Shown here: piece after piece, positions 19,659 to 28,670 of the stretch
Layout of the letters: each line of letters starts with the position of its first letter
How positions within the stretch are numbered: position 1 is the stretch's first letter
NCBI RefSeq assembly: GCF_000208925.1
Contig: NW_001914860.1
Span: forward strand, 402,709 to 466,708
From: Entamoeba histolytica HM-1:IMSS
Taxonomy: Eukaryota > Evosea > Mastigamoebida > Endamoebidae
Direction of reading: 5' to 3'
Length of the DNA stretch: 64,000 nt
The notes under the pieces: generated by a model
Databases searched by the model: none
Told to the model about the DNA's origin: nothing
The model's input: only the letters and a program-made list of their open reading frames with translations
Position numbers and translations under genes: made by a program

Positions 19659-19928
19659 ATGTCAATTACTATTTATACTTCATCAACTGGAGGAAATTTA
19701 GTTAGTAAAAACTTTAATTCTATGCAAACTATGGTTAAAATTCTTACTAAACAAGAACCTAAAATTGTTTTTATTGATATTGATTTAGATTCAAAAAAAT
19801 TTGCAGAAGAAAAAAGTGGAAGAAAAGGGCAATGGCCATTATTATTTAATGGAGAAAAATTTATAGGAAATTATGAAGATATTGAATATTTAAATGAAGA
19901 TGGAGAATTAGCTCCATTATTAAAATAA
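19659..19928 (+). CDS. SH3BGRL-like thioredoxin-fold protein
   Basis: The 89-residue protein begins MSITIYTSSTGGNLVSKNF and contains FIDIDLDSKKFAEEKSG...WPLLFNGEKFIGNYEDIEYLNEDGEL. This is the SH3BGR/glutaredoxin-like pattern: beta strand, helix, strand, a cis-Pro loop, then a GD/NYED turn. The redox CxxC is absent, as in SH3BGRL. The family is thought to be an adaptor rather than an oxidoreductase. Small intronless gene 151 bp after the beta-helix gene. Confidence 0.75.
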   Translation: MSITIYTSSTGGNLVSKNFNSMQTMVKILTKQEPKIVFIDIDLDSKKFAEEKSGRKGQWPLLFNGEKFIGNYEDIEYLNEDGELAPLLK

Positions 19929-20075
19929 TATAATTTTTTTTTCTTTTCAAATTTAAAGAGAAAATCAAAAGAATATTAATAAAATGTAATTAATTAATAC
20001 ATACAAAGTTTTTATCTTCTTATTATATTTTCTTTATATAGAAAGATTAATTATAAAAAGAGAATTATTATAATT

Positions 20076-21332
20076 TTAAGATTTTCCAGAAAGAGTATAT
20101 CTAGGTTTTTGAATTATAATTTTTTGATTTGATAAAACAGTTTCAGATGTTCTTCCTTTAACTTGTTTATGTTCTTCTCTTACTTCACCTTGTTCACATA
20201 ATTGTTCAAATAATTTCATTTTTTCTTTTACAGAAGTAAAACTTTGATTAAGTTGTTCTGTTTTAGAGTCTGAGTGATTAATTTCACTTTTAATTTGTTT
20301 TCTTAATTTAATAATTTCATATTCTAAAACTTTTTTTTCATTTTGAGTTTTTTTTAATAATTTTTTAATTTCATTCATATCATTATTTTCTTCTTTATAT
20401 TCTAAAATTTTTTTATTTGTTTCTTCTTCTTTTGTTATTAAAGCAAATTTTGTTTCTTCAAGTTCTTTTTTAATTTTATCTATATTATCAATTTTTTCTT
20501 TCATTTTAATAACCTCTTGTTCTTTTTCATCAACTTCTTTTTCTGATTTTCTCAGCATCATATCTAATTCTTCATTTTCTTTATCATATTTTTCAATTTC
20601 TATTTTAAGTAAATTTATTGTTTGTTTTAATGATTTAATTTCTGTTTTATATGTTTCTTCTCCTTTTATTTCATTTAATTCAATTTTTAATTTTTTTATT
20701 TCTTTATCTTTTTCCATAATAATATTTTCTTGTGATTTATCTTTTGAATGTGTTGTTCTTTTAATTTCTTTTATAGTTATAGTTAAATCATCAATTTGTT
20801 GTTGAAGTTCTTTTGTTTTATTTGCTGAATTTTCAATGATATATTGTAATTCTTCAATTCGTTTATTATTTAATTGAATAGTATTTTGTAATTCTTTGAC
20901 TGTATTTTTTAATACTTCTTTTTCTTCATCATATTCTAATTGTTCTTCTTCTTTAATTTTAAAGACTTTTTTTAATGTGACAATTTGAGTTTGTGTTAAT
21001 CCAATTTTTGTTGAATTTTGAAGTAAAAATTGACCTGAATTTTCATTTGACTCTTTTAAAACTTTCATTAACATTTCAAATTCATTAAAAAATAATCTTC
21101 CTGCCCACCAAGTAATTTTATCAATTAATGAATCATTTAATACTTGAAAGAGTGCTTTTGTTTTTGTTAAATAATCATCTGACAATCCATATTTATCTTT
21201 TATCATTTCAATTATTTCTGGTTCTGCATTTTTTTTATAACAATAAAATTCTCCTGCATATTTTGATGTTATACCAATAGAACGAAGAATAATACTTGTT
21301 AAAATGTTATTATTTTCTGATTCTTTTTTCAT
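20076..21332 (-). CDS. Coiled-coil protein of unknown function
   Basis: This 418-residue protein has an N-terminal globular part of about 125 residues, rich in helices with aromatic patches (KITWWAGRLFFNEFEMLMKVL). A long Lys/Glu-rich coiled coil follows (about 125-370) with heptad-like Leu/Ile. The C-terminal tail is basic and polar (QKIIIQKPRYTLSGKS). I do not recognise the N-terminal domain. Similar coiled-coil proteins act as tethers or cytoskeletal scaffolds, but nothing here proves that. Intronless. Confidence 0.7.
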   Translation of the reverse strand: MKKESENNNILTSIILRSIGITSKYAGEFYCYKKNAEPEIIEMIKDKYGLSDDYLTKTKALFQVLNDSLIDKITWWAGRLFFNEFEMLMKVLKESNENSGQFLLQNSTKIGLTQTQIVTLKKVFKIKEEEQLEYDEEKEVLKNTVKELQNTIQLNNKRIEELQYIIENSANKTKELQQQIDDLTITIKEIKRTTHSKDKSQENIIMEKDKEIKKLKIELNEIKGEETYKTEIKSLKQTINLLKIEIEKYDKENEELDMMLRKSEKEVDEKEQEVIKMKEKIDNIDKIKKELEETKFALITKEEETNKKILEYKEENNDMNEIKKLLKKTQNEKKVLEYEIIKLRKQIKSEINHSDSKTEQLNQSFTSVKEKMKLFEQLCEQGEVREEHKQVKGRTSETVLSNQKIIIQKPRYTLSGKS

Positions 21333-21521
21333 TATAATAATTATTAGTTCATAGGTGGTGTTCTTTTAATTTTTGATGAATCAAGTCCCAAAAAAAGGGA
21401 TATAAAATAAAAAGGAAATGAAGAGAAAAAAGGGGGTTGGAAGTAAAAATTTTTTAATTATTAGCTTTTTATTTATTAAAACTATTTTTTTTTTTGATAT
21501 AATATTTTTGGAAGATAAAAA

Positions 21522-23319
21522 TTATTGAATTATGATACTAAAGAATGGATGTTGTAGATATTGTTTCCATGTTAATCTTGAGTCTTGAGTTACAAATAAC
21601 TTTCTTAACAAATCTATTAATACTACAAATTGTGGTTGACTGCCACAAACAAATTCATTTGCATGTTCAATAATTTCATTGAGTTTTAATTGATAAAAAG
21701 AATAATAATTTTCAATAGGAATATTAGAAGTTTTTTGAATATTTAATACAGTTCCAGTAATCATTTCATATAATATGACACCAATACTAAACAAATCACA
21801 TTTTTCATTATAAATTGTTCCATGTGAGATTTCTGGTTGGTTAGTATAACTTGAACCAACAAATATTGTATCAAAATTATTATCTCCAATCAACCTACTA
21901 GAACCAAAATCACATAATTTTAATGTTAGTCCATTAGGTTTTGATGGGTCTTGAAAAACAAGAATATTTTGTGTTTTAATATCTCTATGAATTATTTGTC
22001 GTGTAAATATTAAATATTTCATTGCATTATTAATATCAAACATAAATTGTTGAATATATTGTAATGAAATTCCATTGGGATTCATTGAAATAAAATTAAA
22101 TAAAGAACCATATGCTGAACATTCCATAATTATATAATAAAATGTATTTGAATCTATTGCATCTTGTGAAAAAAAATTAAATTTTACTGATATAGGAGAC
22201 TTAAAAAATTTATATAATCTAACTACATTTTCATGACTACAAATATTCATTGTACGAACTTCTTTTATTGCACTTTCATAATCACTCATTTCTTTTATTG
22301 CAAAAAAATTCCCTTTATATGACGCTGAAAATACACATCCAAATGATCCTTTACCAAGAATTTTACATGATTCACGATCAAAAATATCAAAAATATTACT
22401 AATATATTCCGGTTCAATATGTTTATATTTCCAACATTCATTAAAATATGGATCTTTCATCATGGCTTCTTTAATTTTTGAAAAAGAAATTAATCTTCTT
22501 TTAAAAAGCTTTTCAAGAAACTTTATTGGTGGTTGAATTAAACAACCATTTAATTGTGAAGTTAATGTATTTGTATTAACAATAAATTGTGAGTCTTGTA
22601 TCACTGGATTTTGTTGAAAGAGAAGTTTATTTAATAAAACACCAAAAGAATTTATCTCAACTTTAGTAGTAATGTCCCAACTTGAAATGTTCTTTATTAA
22701 AAACTCATTTGGAACAAATGGTTTAATTCCATCTAATTCTTTTACTGCATTAATGAAATGAGGTAATAAAAATCCTAATGACGATACTTTCATTTGAGGA
22801 ATAGGTGATGATGGATCACTTTGAATTGCAAATGACATTGAACTGAATAAAAAAGGTTGCTCACTTTTAAGTGATTGACATAATAATTGTTTCAATAAAA
22901 TAATTATTTCTATTAATGTTTGTATGTCACTAGAAAAATATTGAATTGCTTCAATTGAAATTGTAGAATTAAAATAGTCATTAACAAGTCGATCTATTTC
23001 ACAAACAATTGAAATAATTTCATCTCCCTTTATCAATAAGTTTTTTATTAAAAATAATAAACAAAAAACCAAACGTTCTCATCAAAACCAATTCCCCATT
23101 CTTGTATTTTCTCAAAAAAAGGATTATCAACAGTTGATAATATTTGCAATAATAATTTAGTTATTTCATAATCTGAATCAGTATTAAATATCTTCTTTGG
23201 AAGGACTAAACAATAAATATTATGTTATTAAATTAATAAAAATAAAACAAACAGTATTGGGTAAATCTATCTTCAGTAGAAATTATTAAATTTCTACCAA
23301 CAGAAGAAATACTCTTCAT
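21522..23319 (-). CDS. Tyrosine-kinase-like (TKL) protein kinase, three exons
   Basis: Exons read from the minus strand are 23319-23253, 23205-23075 and 23027-21522, with two 47-nt introns, giving 567 residues. Intron 2 starts GTTTGG and ends AAAG. The kinase domain occupies about 288-565: glycine loop GKGSFGCVF (from 291), Lys311 in FAIKEM, HRDIKTQN with Asp415, DFGSS with Asp439, and a PEI-type substrate segment. All catalytic residues are present, so it should be active. The N-terminal 280 residues have no recognised domain. Substrate unknown. It shares a 128-bp divergent promoter with the eIF4G-like gene. Confidence 0.85.
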
Positions 23320-23447
23320 ATTTCTTATAACAAATAAAGAATTATATTAAGTTCTTTTGATAAATAAAAACTTTTGTTTTTATCAAAAAAAAAAAATAAA
23401 AAATAAAAAAAAATGAAAATTTAATTCATTTCATTTTTTACGTTCAA

Positions 23448-24365
23448 ATGACAACTAAAACACGCCATATTCTTATATTGTGTGATCTTCAATGTAATTC
23501 TCCAGTTATTGAAAAAGTTGGTTGTAATGAAAATAAGTATATTTATCCTCCTATTAAAGTTGGAAATCCTACATATAAAAATGAATATAAAACAATTCAT
23601 TATTATACCCCTGAACATTTACTTCAATTAAAACATAATTTTCATAGTGTTTCTTCTGTTACAGATGTATTTGATAAACTTATTTTAAAACGATCAAATT
23701 CATCAACGCCAATGAAAATAGTTACTGCTATTTCTGAAAATATTGACTCAACTTCATTCATTCGTTCTTCATTAAATAAGTTATGTCAATCAAATATGTC
23801 TCAAATTCTTAAAGAATTAAAAACACAAGTAAGAACAGTTAATGATGCCAAAATTGTTCTTGATATTCTTTTTAAAAAAGCAGTTAATGAAAAAAAATTT
23901 ACTGGTCTTTATGTAGATTTTTATAAACAACTTCAAACAATATTATTATCAACACGTGAGGAAGTTGGAAAGGAAATGCCTAAAATTTTACTTGATAACG
24001 CTCAACATTTATTTATTAATATTCCAGAAAAAACTGAAGAAGATCAAAAAACTGAAGAAGACTTAGATATTATGAAATTTGAATTTTTAGGAAATTGTCG
24101 TTTAATTTCTGAATTATATAAATCTGGTTTAGTTAAATCAGCACTACCTGTATTATGTATGAACCAACTAGTTAATGGTGGATTAATTGCATTAGAAGCT
24201 CTTGCCCAATTAATGAGTGAAATTGGAAGTATTAATCAAAAAGAAATTAAACCAATTAAAGACAAAATTGTACAAAGGGTAAAAGAGGAGTCTTTACCAA
24301 AACGTTATTGTATTATTCTAGAAAATGGATTAAAAGCACTTGGATTTAATGAAAAATTAATGTAA
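23448..24365 (+). CDS. Miniature eIF4G-like scaffold (eIF4E-binding motif plus MIF4G domain)
   Basis: This is a 305-residue intronless protein. Residues 53-59 are YTPEHLL, a match to the YxxxxL-phi eIF4E-binding motif of eIF4G and 4E-BPs. Residues about 72-300 form a helical-repeat domain with the MIF4G pattern (SSLNKLCQSNMSQILKEL... VLDILFKKAVNEKKFTGLYVDFYKQL ... FLGNCRLISELYKSGLV). eIF4G normally spans over 900 residues with further HEAT and PABP-binding regions; here only the cap-complex bridge remains. Likely joins the cap-binding protein to eIF4A/eIF3. It could instead be a 4E-regulated translational repressor. Confidence 0.75.
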   Translation: MTTKTRHILILCDLQCNSPVIEKVGCNENKYIYPPIKVGNPTYKNEYKTIHYYTPEHLLQLKHNFHSVSSVTDVFDKLILKRSNSSTPMKIVTAISENIDSTSFIRSSLNKLCQSNMSQILKELKTQVRTVNDAKIVLDILFKKAVNEKKFTGLYVDFYKQLQTILLSTREEVGKEMPKILLDNAQHLFINIPEKTEEDQKTEEDLDIMKFEFLGNCRLISELYKSGLVKSALPVLCMNQLVNGGLIALEALAQLMSEIGSINQKEIKPIKDKIVQRVKEESLPKRYCIILENGLKALGFNEKLM

Positions 24366-24556
24366 GAAAACTCATAATTTATTTTCTAATAAATTTATGT
24401 TTTATTATAAATATAATAAATTCATATCATTTTTATAATTCTTTCTATAAAGTTAGAATTTATATTATTAAATATAATTTCTCTATTATTTTGAAAAGAA
24501 ATACAATAAAAAGGGTTTTAAGAGAATTAATTATTAGTAAACACCAAGGAATTCAG

Positions 24557-24967
24557 ATGTCTGGAGGAGATGTTGAAACTTTTGAAAATGCACAAGCCGT
24601 TGTTGAAGAGCTTTCACAAGAATTAAAAGATATTAAAGCTATTTTATATCAAGCCCGTGCACAAAATGCTTTAACTAAAGGTATTAGACAATGTCTTAAA
24701 GTTATAGAAGCTAAAAAGGCACTCTATTGTTTTATTGCTGAAGATTGTGATAATGATAAGTATACAGGCTTATTAAAAGCAATCTGCAAAGAACAAGGAG
24801 TTAAGATCGTTATGGTCCCTCAAAAAATCCAACTTGGTGAATGGACTAATCAATGCAAAATAAGAGATGGAGCTGCTGTTAGAATTGCTAAATGTTCTTG
24901 TGCCATAGTTGGATGCAACATTAAGTTTACTGATGAAGTAAAGAGATTGAACAAAAGAACTAACTAA
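24557..24967 (+). CDS. RPS12: 40S ribosomal protein eS12
   Basis: I start at the ATG at 24557 (MSGGDVETFENAQAV), giving 136 residues; the in-frame codons upstream have no ATG. The core matches eS12: ALTKGIRQCLKVIEAKKALYC, IAEDCDN, YTGLLKAICKEQGVKIV, LGEWTNQCKIRDGAAV and CSCAIV. eS12 is a component of the small-subunit beak. Intronless. No other ribosomal protein gene is close. Confidence 0.95.
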   Translation: MSGGDVETFENAQAVVEELSQELKDIKAILYQARAQNALTKGIRQCLKVIEAKKALYCFIAEDCDNDKYTGLLKAICKEQGVKIVMVPQKIQLGEWTNQCKIRDGAAVRIAKCSCAIVGCNIKFTDEVKRLNKRTN

Positions 24968-25093
24968 ACAAGTAGTTTTTAAATACCATATTTTTATTAT
25001 TTGTTTTTAAGTTTTATTTAAAGTACATTAATTTATTATTGAAGTATGTAATGATAAAACTTTTAATTTATTTGTATCTCTCATTTATTATTA

Positions 25094-25624
25094 ATGGCAA
25101 AAGAAATTAAATTTTGTGATTTTGGTTTATTTCCTTGTAGGTGTCAAACAACTGCATGTCTTGAGTCAAACTGTTCTTGTTTTCAAGGAGGAAATTTTTG
25201 TAGTCCATTATGTACATGTAATTGTTGTAAAAACAGAAAAGAAAATGAACAAGAGGTATTGGCTAAAGCCAGAAAGTTGCTAGGTTTAGAAGAACCTCAT
25301 TCAATTAAAAATGAGAACTTACCAATAGAAAAGGTCAAAAAGTCATTACCAATTAACAACGAAGTAACAAGAAAAAAAATTGTCACAACTCAACCAGAAG
25401 TTAATAAAAAAGAAAAACAAATGTTAATTAAAAAGATTAAACAAAACTTGAAGAATCAACCACTAAACGATTTATTTAATATATTAATTAAAGACTTGAC
25501 AAAAATAGAGATAAATAGAACAGATTTAATGAGTGATGAAGAATATAATGAATTACTTAGAAAAGAACAAGATACTGAAATTATAAATCGTTCATTAAAA
25601 TATATTAAAGATTTATTTGATTGA
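25094..25624 (+). CDS. Tesmin/TSO1-like protein with a single CXC (CRC) domain
   Basis: This is a 176-residue protein. Residues about 15-47 form one cysteine-rich CXC repeat (CRCQTTACLESNCSC...FCSPLCTCNCC). LIN54/tesmin/TSO1 proteins carry two such repeats joined by an RNPxAF linker; here there is only one. The rest is basic and helical with no second Cys cluster. CXC domains bind CHR-type DNA, so a chromatin or transcription role is likely; whether one repeat suffices is not known. The stop is 62 bp before the next gene's ATG. Confidence 0.8.
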   Translation: MAKEIKFCDFGLFPCRCQTTACLESNCSCFQGGNFCSPLCTCNCCKNRKENEQEVLAKARKLLGLEEPHSIKNENLPIEKVKKSLPINNEVTRKKIVTTQPEVNKKEKQMLIKKIKQNLKNQPLNDLFNILIKDLTKIEINRTDLMSDEEYNELLRKEQDTEIINRSLKYIKDLFD

Positions 25625-25686
25625 ATTCTATTAATATCTCATGTTTTTCCTTTATATCTAAAAATTATCATTTGTCTGTTAAAGAA

Positions 25687-27729
25687 ATGACTAATATCTC
25701 AAAATCAAATCTTATAATTAAAAATAGAAAATTCACAGCTGAGGCTTTATGGTCAATGGGACGAATTAATGGATATGACCTTTTTGATAACAAATTGTTA
25801 TATACAGTTTCCTATTATGACATACCTAAAAATGGAAGTTCAAGTCATATCATTATTAAAACATTAAATTCAAAAGAGTACACAGACCTTACTTCAAAAA
25901 TGAGAGACAGTAATGACCAACTAACTAAAAATTGTGCACAGTCTCAAACTAATGCGATTTTTGATAAAAATGGAAGAGGAATCTTATTTAATTCAAATGG
26001 AAAGTTGTTCGAATATTATTTTGATTCAGAACAAGTAGAACAACTCTCAACAGGTTCTTTAGATATTAGTGAATTTAAAATATCTCCAGACTATTCTAAA
26101 TGTTTATTTATTTCATCTGTTGAACATAGCTACAAAAATGAAGACTATAATGATTTACCTTTGACTAGTGGAATGATATTTGAAGACTTAAATTATCGTC
26201 ATTGGGATGAGTTTAATACATCTCTACCTCATCCATTTGTTTCAAAATTAAATAATATGAAATTTGAAGATCATCCATTTGACATTCTTGAAAATGAACC
26301 ATATGAATCACCATTAAAGCCATTTGGTGGAATAGAACAATTATGTTGGTCAAAAGACTCGAAGAAAATAGCATATACATGTAAGAAGAAAGTAGGAAAA
26401 GAATATGCGACATCAACAGACTCAGACATTTATGTCTATGATACTGAAACAAAGACAACCATTAATCTTTGTAAAGACTTTGAACCAAAGAATTATGGGT
26501 TTGACTCAAATCCAATGTACTCACCTAGTGGAAAAAAAATTGCATGGGTTAGCATGGAACGTGATGGATATGAAAGTGATCGTAGTAGATTAATTATATT
26601 TGACCTAGGCACTAAGAAAAAAAGTTTTGTGTCAGAATGGTTTGAAAGTAACGTTGAAAGTTTTGATTGGATTAACGATTGTCAAATGGTATTTACTGGT
26701 GTATGGCATGGCTTAACACATATATATCTTATTGAAATTAATAACGATAATGAATTAGTTAATCATGAGCAAATTACAACAGGGCAATATGACTATAAGT
26801 CTGTTAAATGGTTTGGAAATATGTTAATTGTTAAAAGACAATCAATGATAGAGGCTGATGAGTTATATGAACTTGATTTAAAAACTAAAGAAATCAAACA
26901 AATTAGCTTCGAAAATGATTTTATCTATACCCAAATAGATAAAGCCTCTGTGCAACCAAAGTGGATGAAAACAGTTGACAATAAAGACATGTTAGTTTGG
27001 GTTATTTATCCACCTCATTTTGATTCAACAAAAAAATATCCAACGTTGCTGTATTGTCAAGGTGGTCCTCAAAGTGCTGTTAGTCAATTTTGGTCTTACA
27101 GATGGAATTTCTTATTAATGGCATCAGAAGGGTACATTATTATTGCACCGAATAGAAGAGGATTACCAGGTTTTGGAATGGAATGGTTAGAAGAAATTTC
27201 ATTAGATTATGGAGGTCTTTGTATGAAGGATTTGTTAACTTCTGTTGACATAATGAAAGAAGAGTCATACGTTGATTCTGACAGACTTGGATGTGTTGGA
27301 GCAAGTTTTGGAGGATATTCGGTTTATTGGCTTGCTGGGCATCATCAAAAACGATTCAAAGTATTTATTGCACATGATGGAATATTTAATACAGAGGAAC
27401 AATATATAGAAACAGAAGAAATGTGGTTTTCACAATGGGATATGGGAAGTGCTGTGTGGGAAGGAAAAGAGAAAAGTAAGAAAACATATGAAAATTCACC
27501 ACACCGATTTGTTGAAGAATGGGACACACCTATTTTATGTATTCATAGTGAAAAAGATTATCGAGTAGTGGTGAGCCAAGGGATTGCAGCATTTAATGCT
27601 GCAAGGATGAAAGGAGTGGCAGCGGAGTTATTATATTTTCCCGACGAAAACCACTGGGTTGTTAAAGCACAAAATGGGATGTTATGGCAAAGAACATTTT
27701 TTAGATGGTTGAGACGATGGTTAGAATGA
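25687..27729 (+). CDS. S9 family serine peptidase (prolyl oligopeptidase / dipeptidyl peptidase type)
   Basis: I start at the first in-frame ATG (25687), giving 680 residues. The N-terminal 420 residues form a propeller of WD-like strands (CWSKDSKKIAYTC, MYSPSGKKIAWVS). The alpha/beta hydrolase half begins near 445 with LLYCQGGPQSAVSQFW. The triad is visible: Ser540 in GASFGGY, Asp624 in SEKDYRV and His656 in ENHWV. Best fit is the DPP5/acylaminoacyl-peptidase group. No signal peptide, so cytosolic trimming of small peptides is likely. Similar enzymes are common in Bacteroidetes, so bacterial origin is possible. Confidence 0.9.
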   Translation: MTNISKSNLIIKNRKFTAEALWSMGRINGYDLFDNKLLYTVSYYDIPKNGSSSHIIIKTLNSKEYTDLTSKMRDSNDQLTKNCAQSQTNAIFDKNGRGILFNSNGKLFEYYFDSEQVEQLSTGSLDISEFKISPDYSKCLFISSVEHSYKNEDYNDLPLTSGMIFEDLNYRHWDEFNTSLPHPFVSKLNNMKFEDHPFDILENEPYESPLKPFGGIEQLCWSKDSKKIAYTCKKKVGKEYATSTDSDIYVYDTETKTTINLCKDFEPKNYGFDSNPMYSPSGKKIAWVSMERDGYESDRSRLIIFDLGTKKKSFVSEWFESNVESFDWINDCQMVFTGVWHGLTHIYLIEINNDNELVNHEQITTGQYDYKSVKWFGNMLIVKRQSMIEADELYELDLKTKEIKQISFENDFIYTQIDKASVQPKWMKTVDNKDMLVWVIYPPHFDSTKKYPTLLYCQGGPQSAVSQFWSYRWNFLLMASEGYIIIAPNRRGLPGFGMEWLEEISLDYGGLCMKDLLTSVDIMKEESYVDSDRLGCVGASFGGYSVYWLAGHHQKRFKVFIAHDGIFNTEEQYIETEEMWFSQWDMGSAVWEGKEKSKKTYENSPHRFVEEWDTPILCIHSEKDYRVVVSQGIAAFNAARMKGVAAELLYFPDENHWVVKAQNGMLWQRTFFRWLRRWLE

Positions 27730-28126
27730 GGAAAAGAAAAAGTTAGAGAAGGAGAAGAAATTAAAAATATTAGAGAAGAAAAGTCAAATCATAGAACTAA
27801 TTTAAGATGGAGGTTAAAGAGAATTTTTTCAAGGGTTTAAGTAATTTTAGGAATATGATTTGAGAAGAGGAGTATCAAGAAAAGATAGGAGTTTTAGGAA
27901 GGAAGAAAGAGAGAAAAAGGTAAGAGAAAGGAAAAAAAAAAGAAATTAGAATCATAAAGAGGCAAAAGAAAATAGAATTAGAATAAAGGATTTTGTTGAA
28001 AGATATCTCAAATCAAAGAAAAGAAAAACTGAGGATTGGGTGTTATGTCGATTAATTCTAATCAATGGGAATAGTAAAAAAGGAGGCACTATTTAATGTG
28101 GGGGTTAGATAGAACTCAAGAACAAA
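27730..28126. other. Purine-rich intergenic stretch
   Basis: Most of 27730-28070 is strongly biased to A and G on the plus strand (runs such as GAAGGAAGAAAGAGAG), unlike the mixed A/T of other gaps. All frames hold stops. It separates the S9 peptidase stop from the Myb gene. A TATA-like CTATTTAATG lies at about 28088-28097, 30 bp before the Myb ATG. Confidence 0.6.
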
Positions 28127-28591
28127 ATGTGTTACGAAATGGATAGTAGTTCTCAAACACTAGGGACTACAATAAAAAAACAAAGAAGACCAGCACAAAT
28201 GTGGACAGCAGAAGAGGATGATCAACTTCTTCAGGGTGTTAAAATGTATGGAATTAATCATTGGAAAGATGTTAGTTCCATGGTTTTAGGAAGAACTCGG
28301 AAACAATGTAGAGAACGGTATTTTAATCATCTTGATACTGGGATTAAAAAAAAAGCATTTTGGTCAATTGAAGAAGACCGTATTATTGTTAAGCTCCAAA
28401 AAGAAATTGGCAATAGATGGACTGAAATTTCAAAATACCTTCCAGGAAGAGCACCAAATTCAGTCAAAAACAGATATTTTTCAGCATTATTTAAAAACCA
28501 AACAACAATGAATGGAAATGATAAACATAAAGTGGAAGAACCAAAAAGTGTATTTAAGCCTGTAGATCGACATTTGTATGATGTGATGTAA
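28127..28591 (+). CDS. R2R3 Myb DNA-binding protein
   Basis: This 154-residue protein has two Myb repeats: MWTAEEDDQLLQGVKMYGINHWKDVSS (about 25-75), then AFWSIEEDRIIVKLQ...NRWTEISKYLPGRAPNSVKNRYFS (about 80-127). R3 keeps W, IEED and the GRAPNSVKNR recognition helix typical of c-Myb-like factors; its first tryptophan is preceded by F. Only short tails flank the repeats, so no activation domain is visible. Start at Met1 or at Met5 (28139) is possible. Sequence-specific transcription factor in the nucleus. Confidence 0.9.
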   Translation: MCYEMDSSSQTLGTTIKKQRRPAQMWTAEEDDQLLQGVKMYGINHWKDVSSMVLGRTRKQCRERYFNHLDTGIKKKAFWSIEEDRIIVKLQKEIGNRWTEISKYLPGRAPNSVKNRYFSALFKNQTTMNGNDKHKVEEPKSVFKPVDRHLYDVM

Positions 28592-28670
28592 ATAAATGAA
28601 TGTTATTAAATAACAAATTTGTTAAATGAAATTTCAAATAAAAACTAGAAAAACACTATAAAATAAAAGA

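Noticed and set aside
25621..25686. TTG at 25621 overlapping the CXC stop as the S9 peptidase start
   Set aside because: The first ATG in frame is at 25687, and S9 propeller homology begins only after it.
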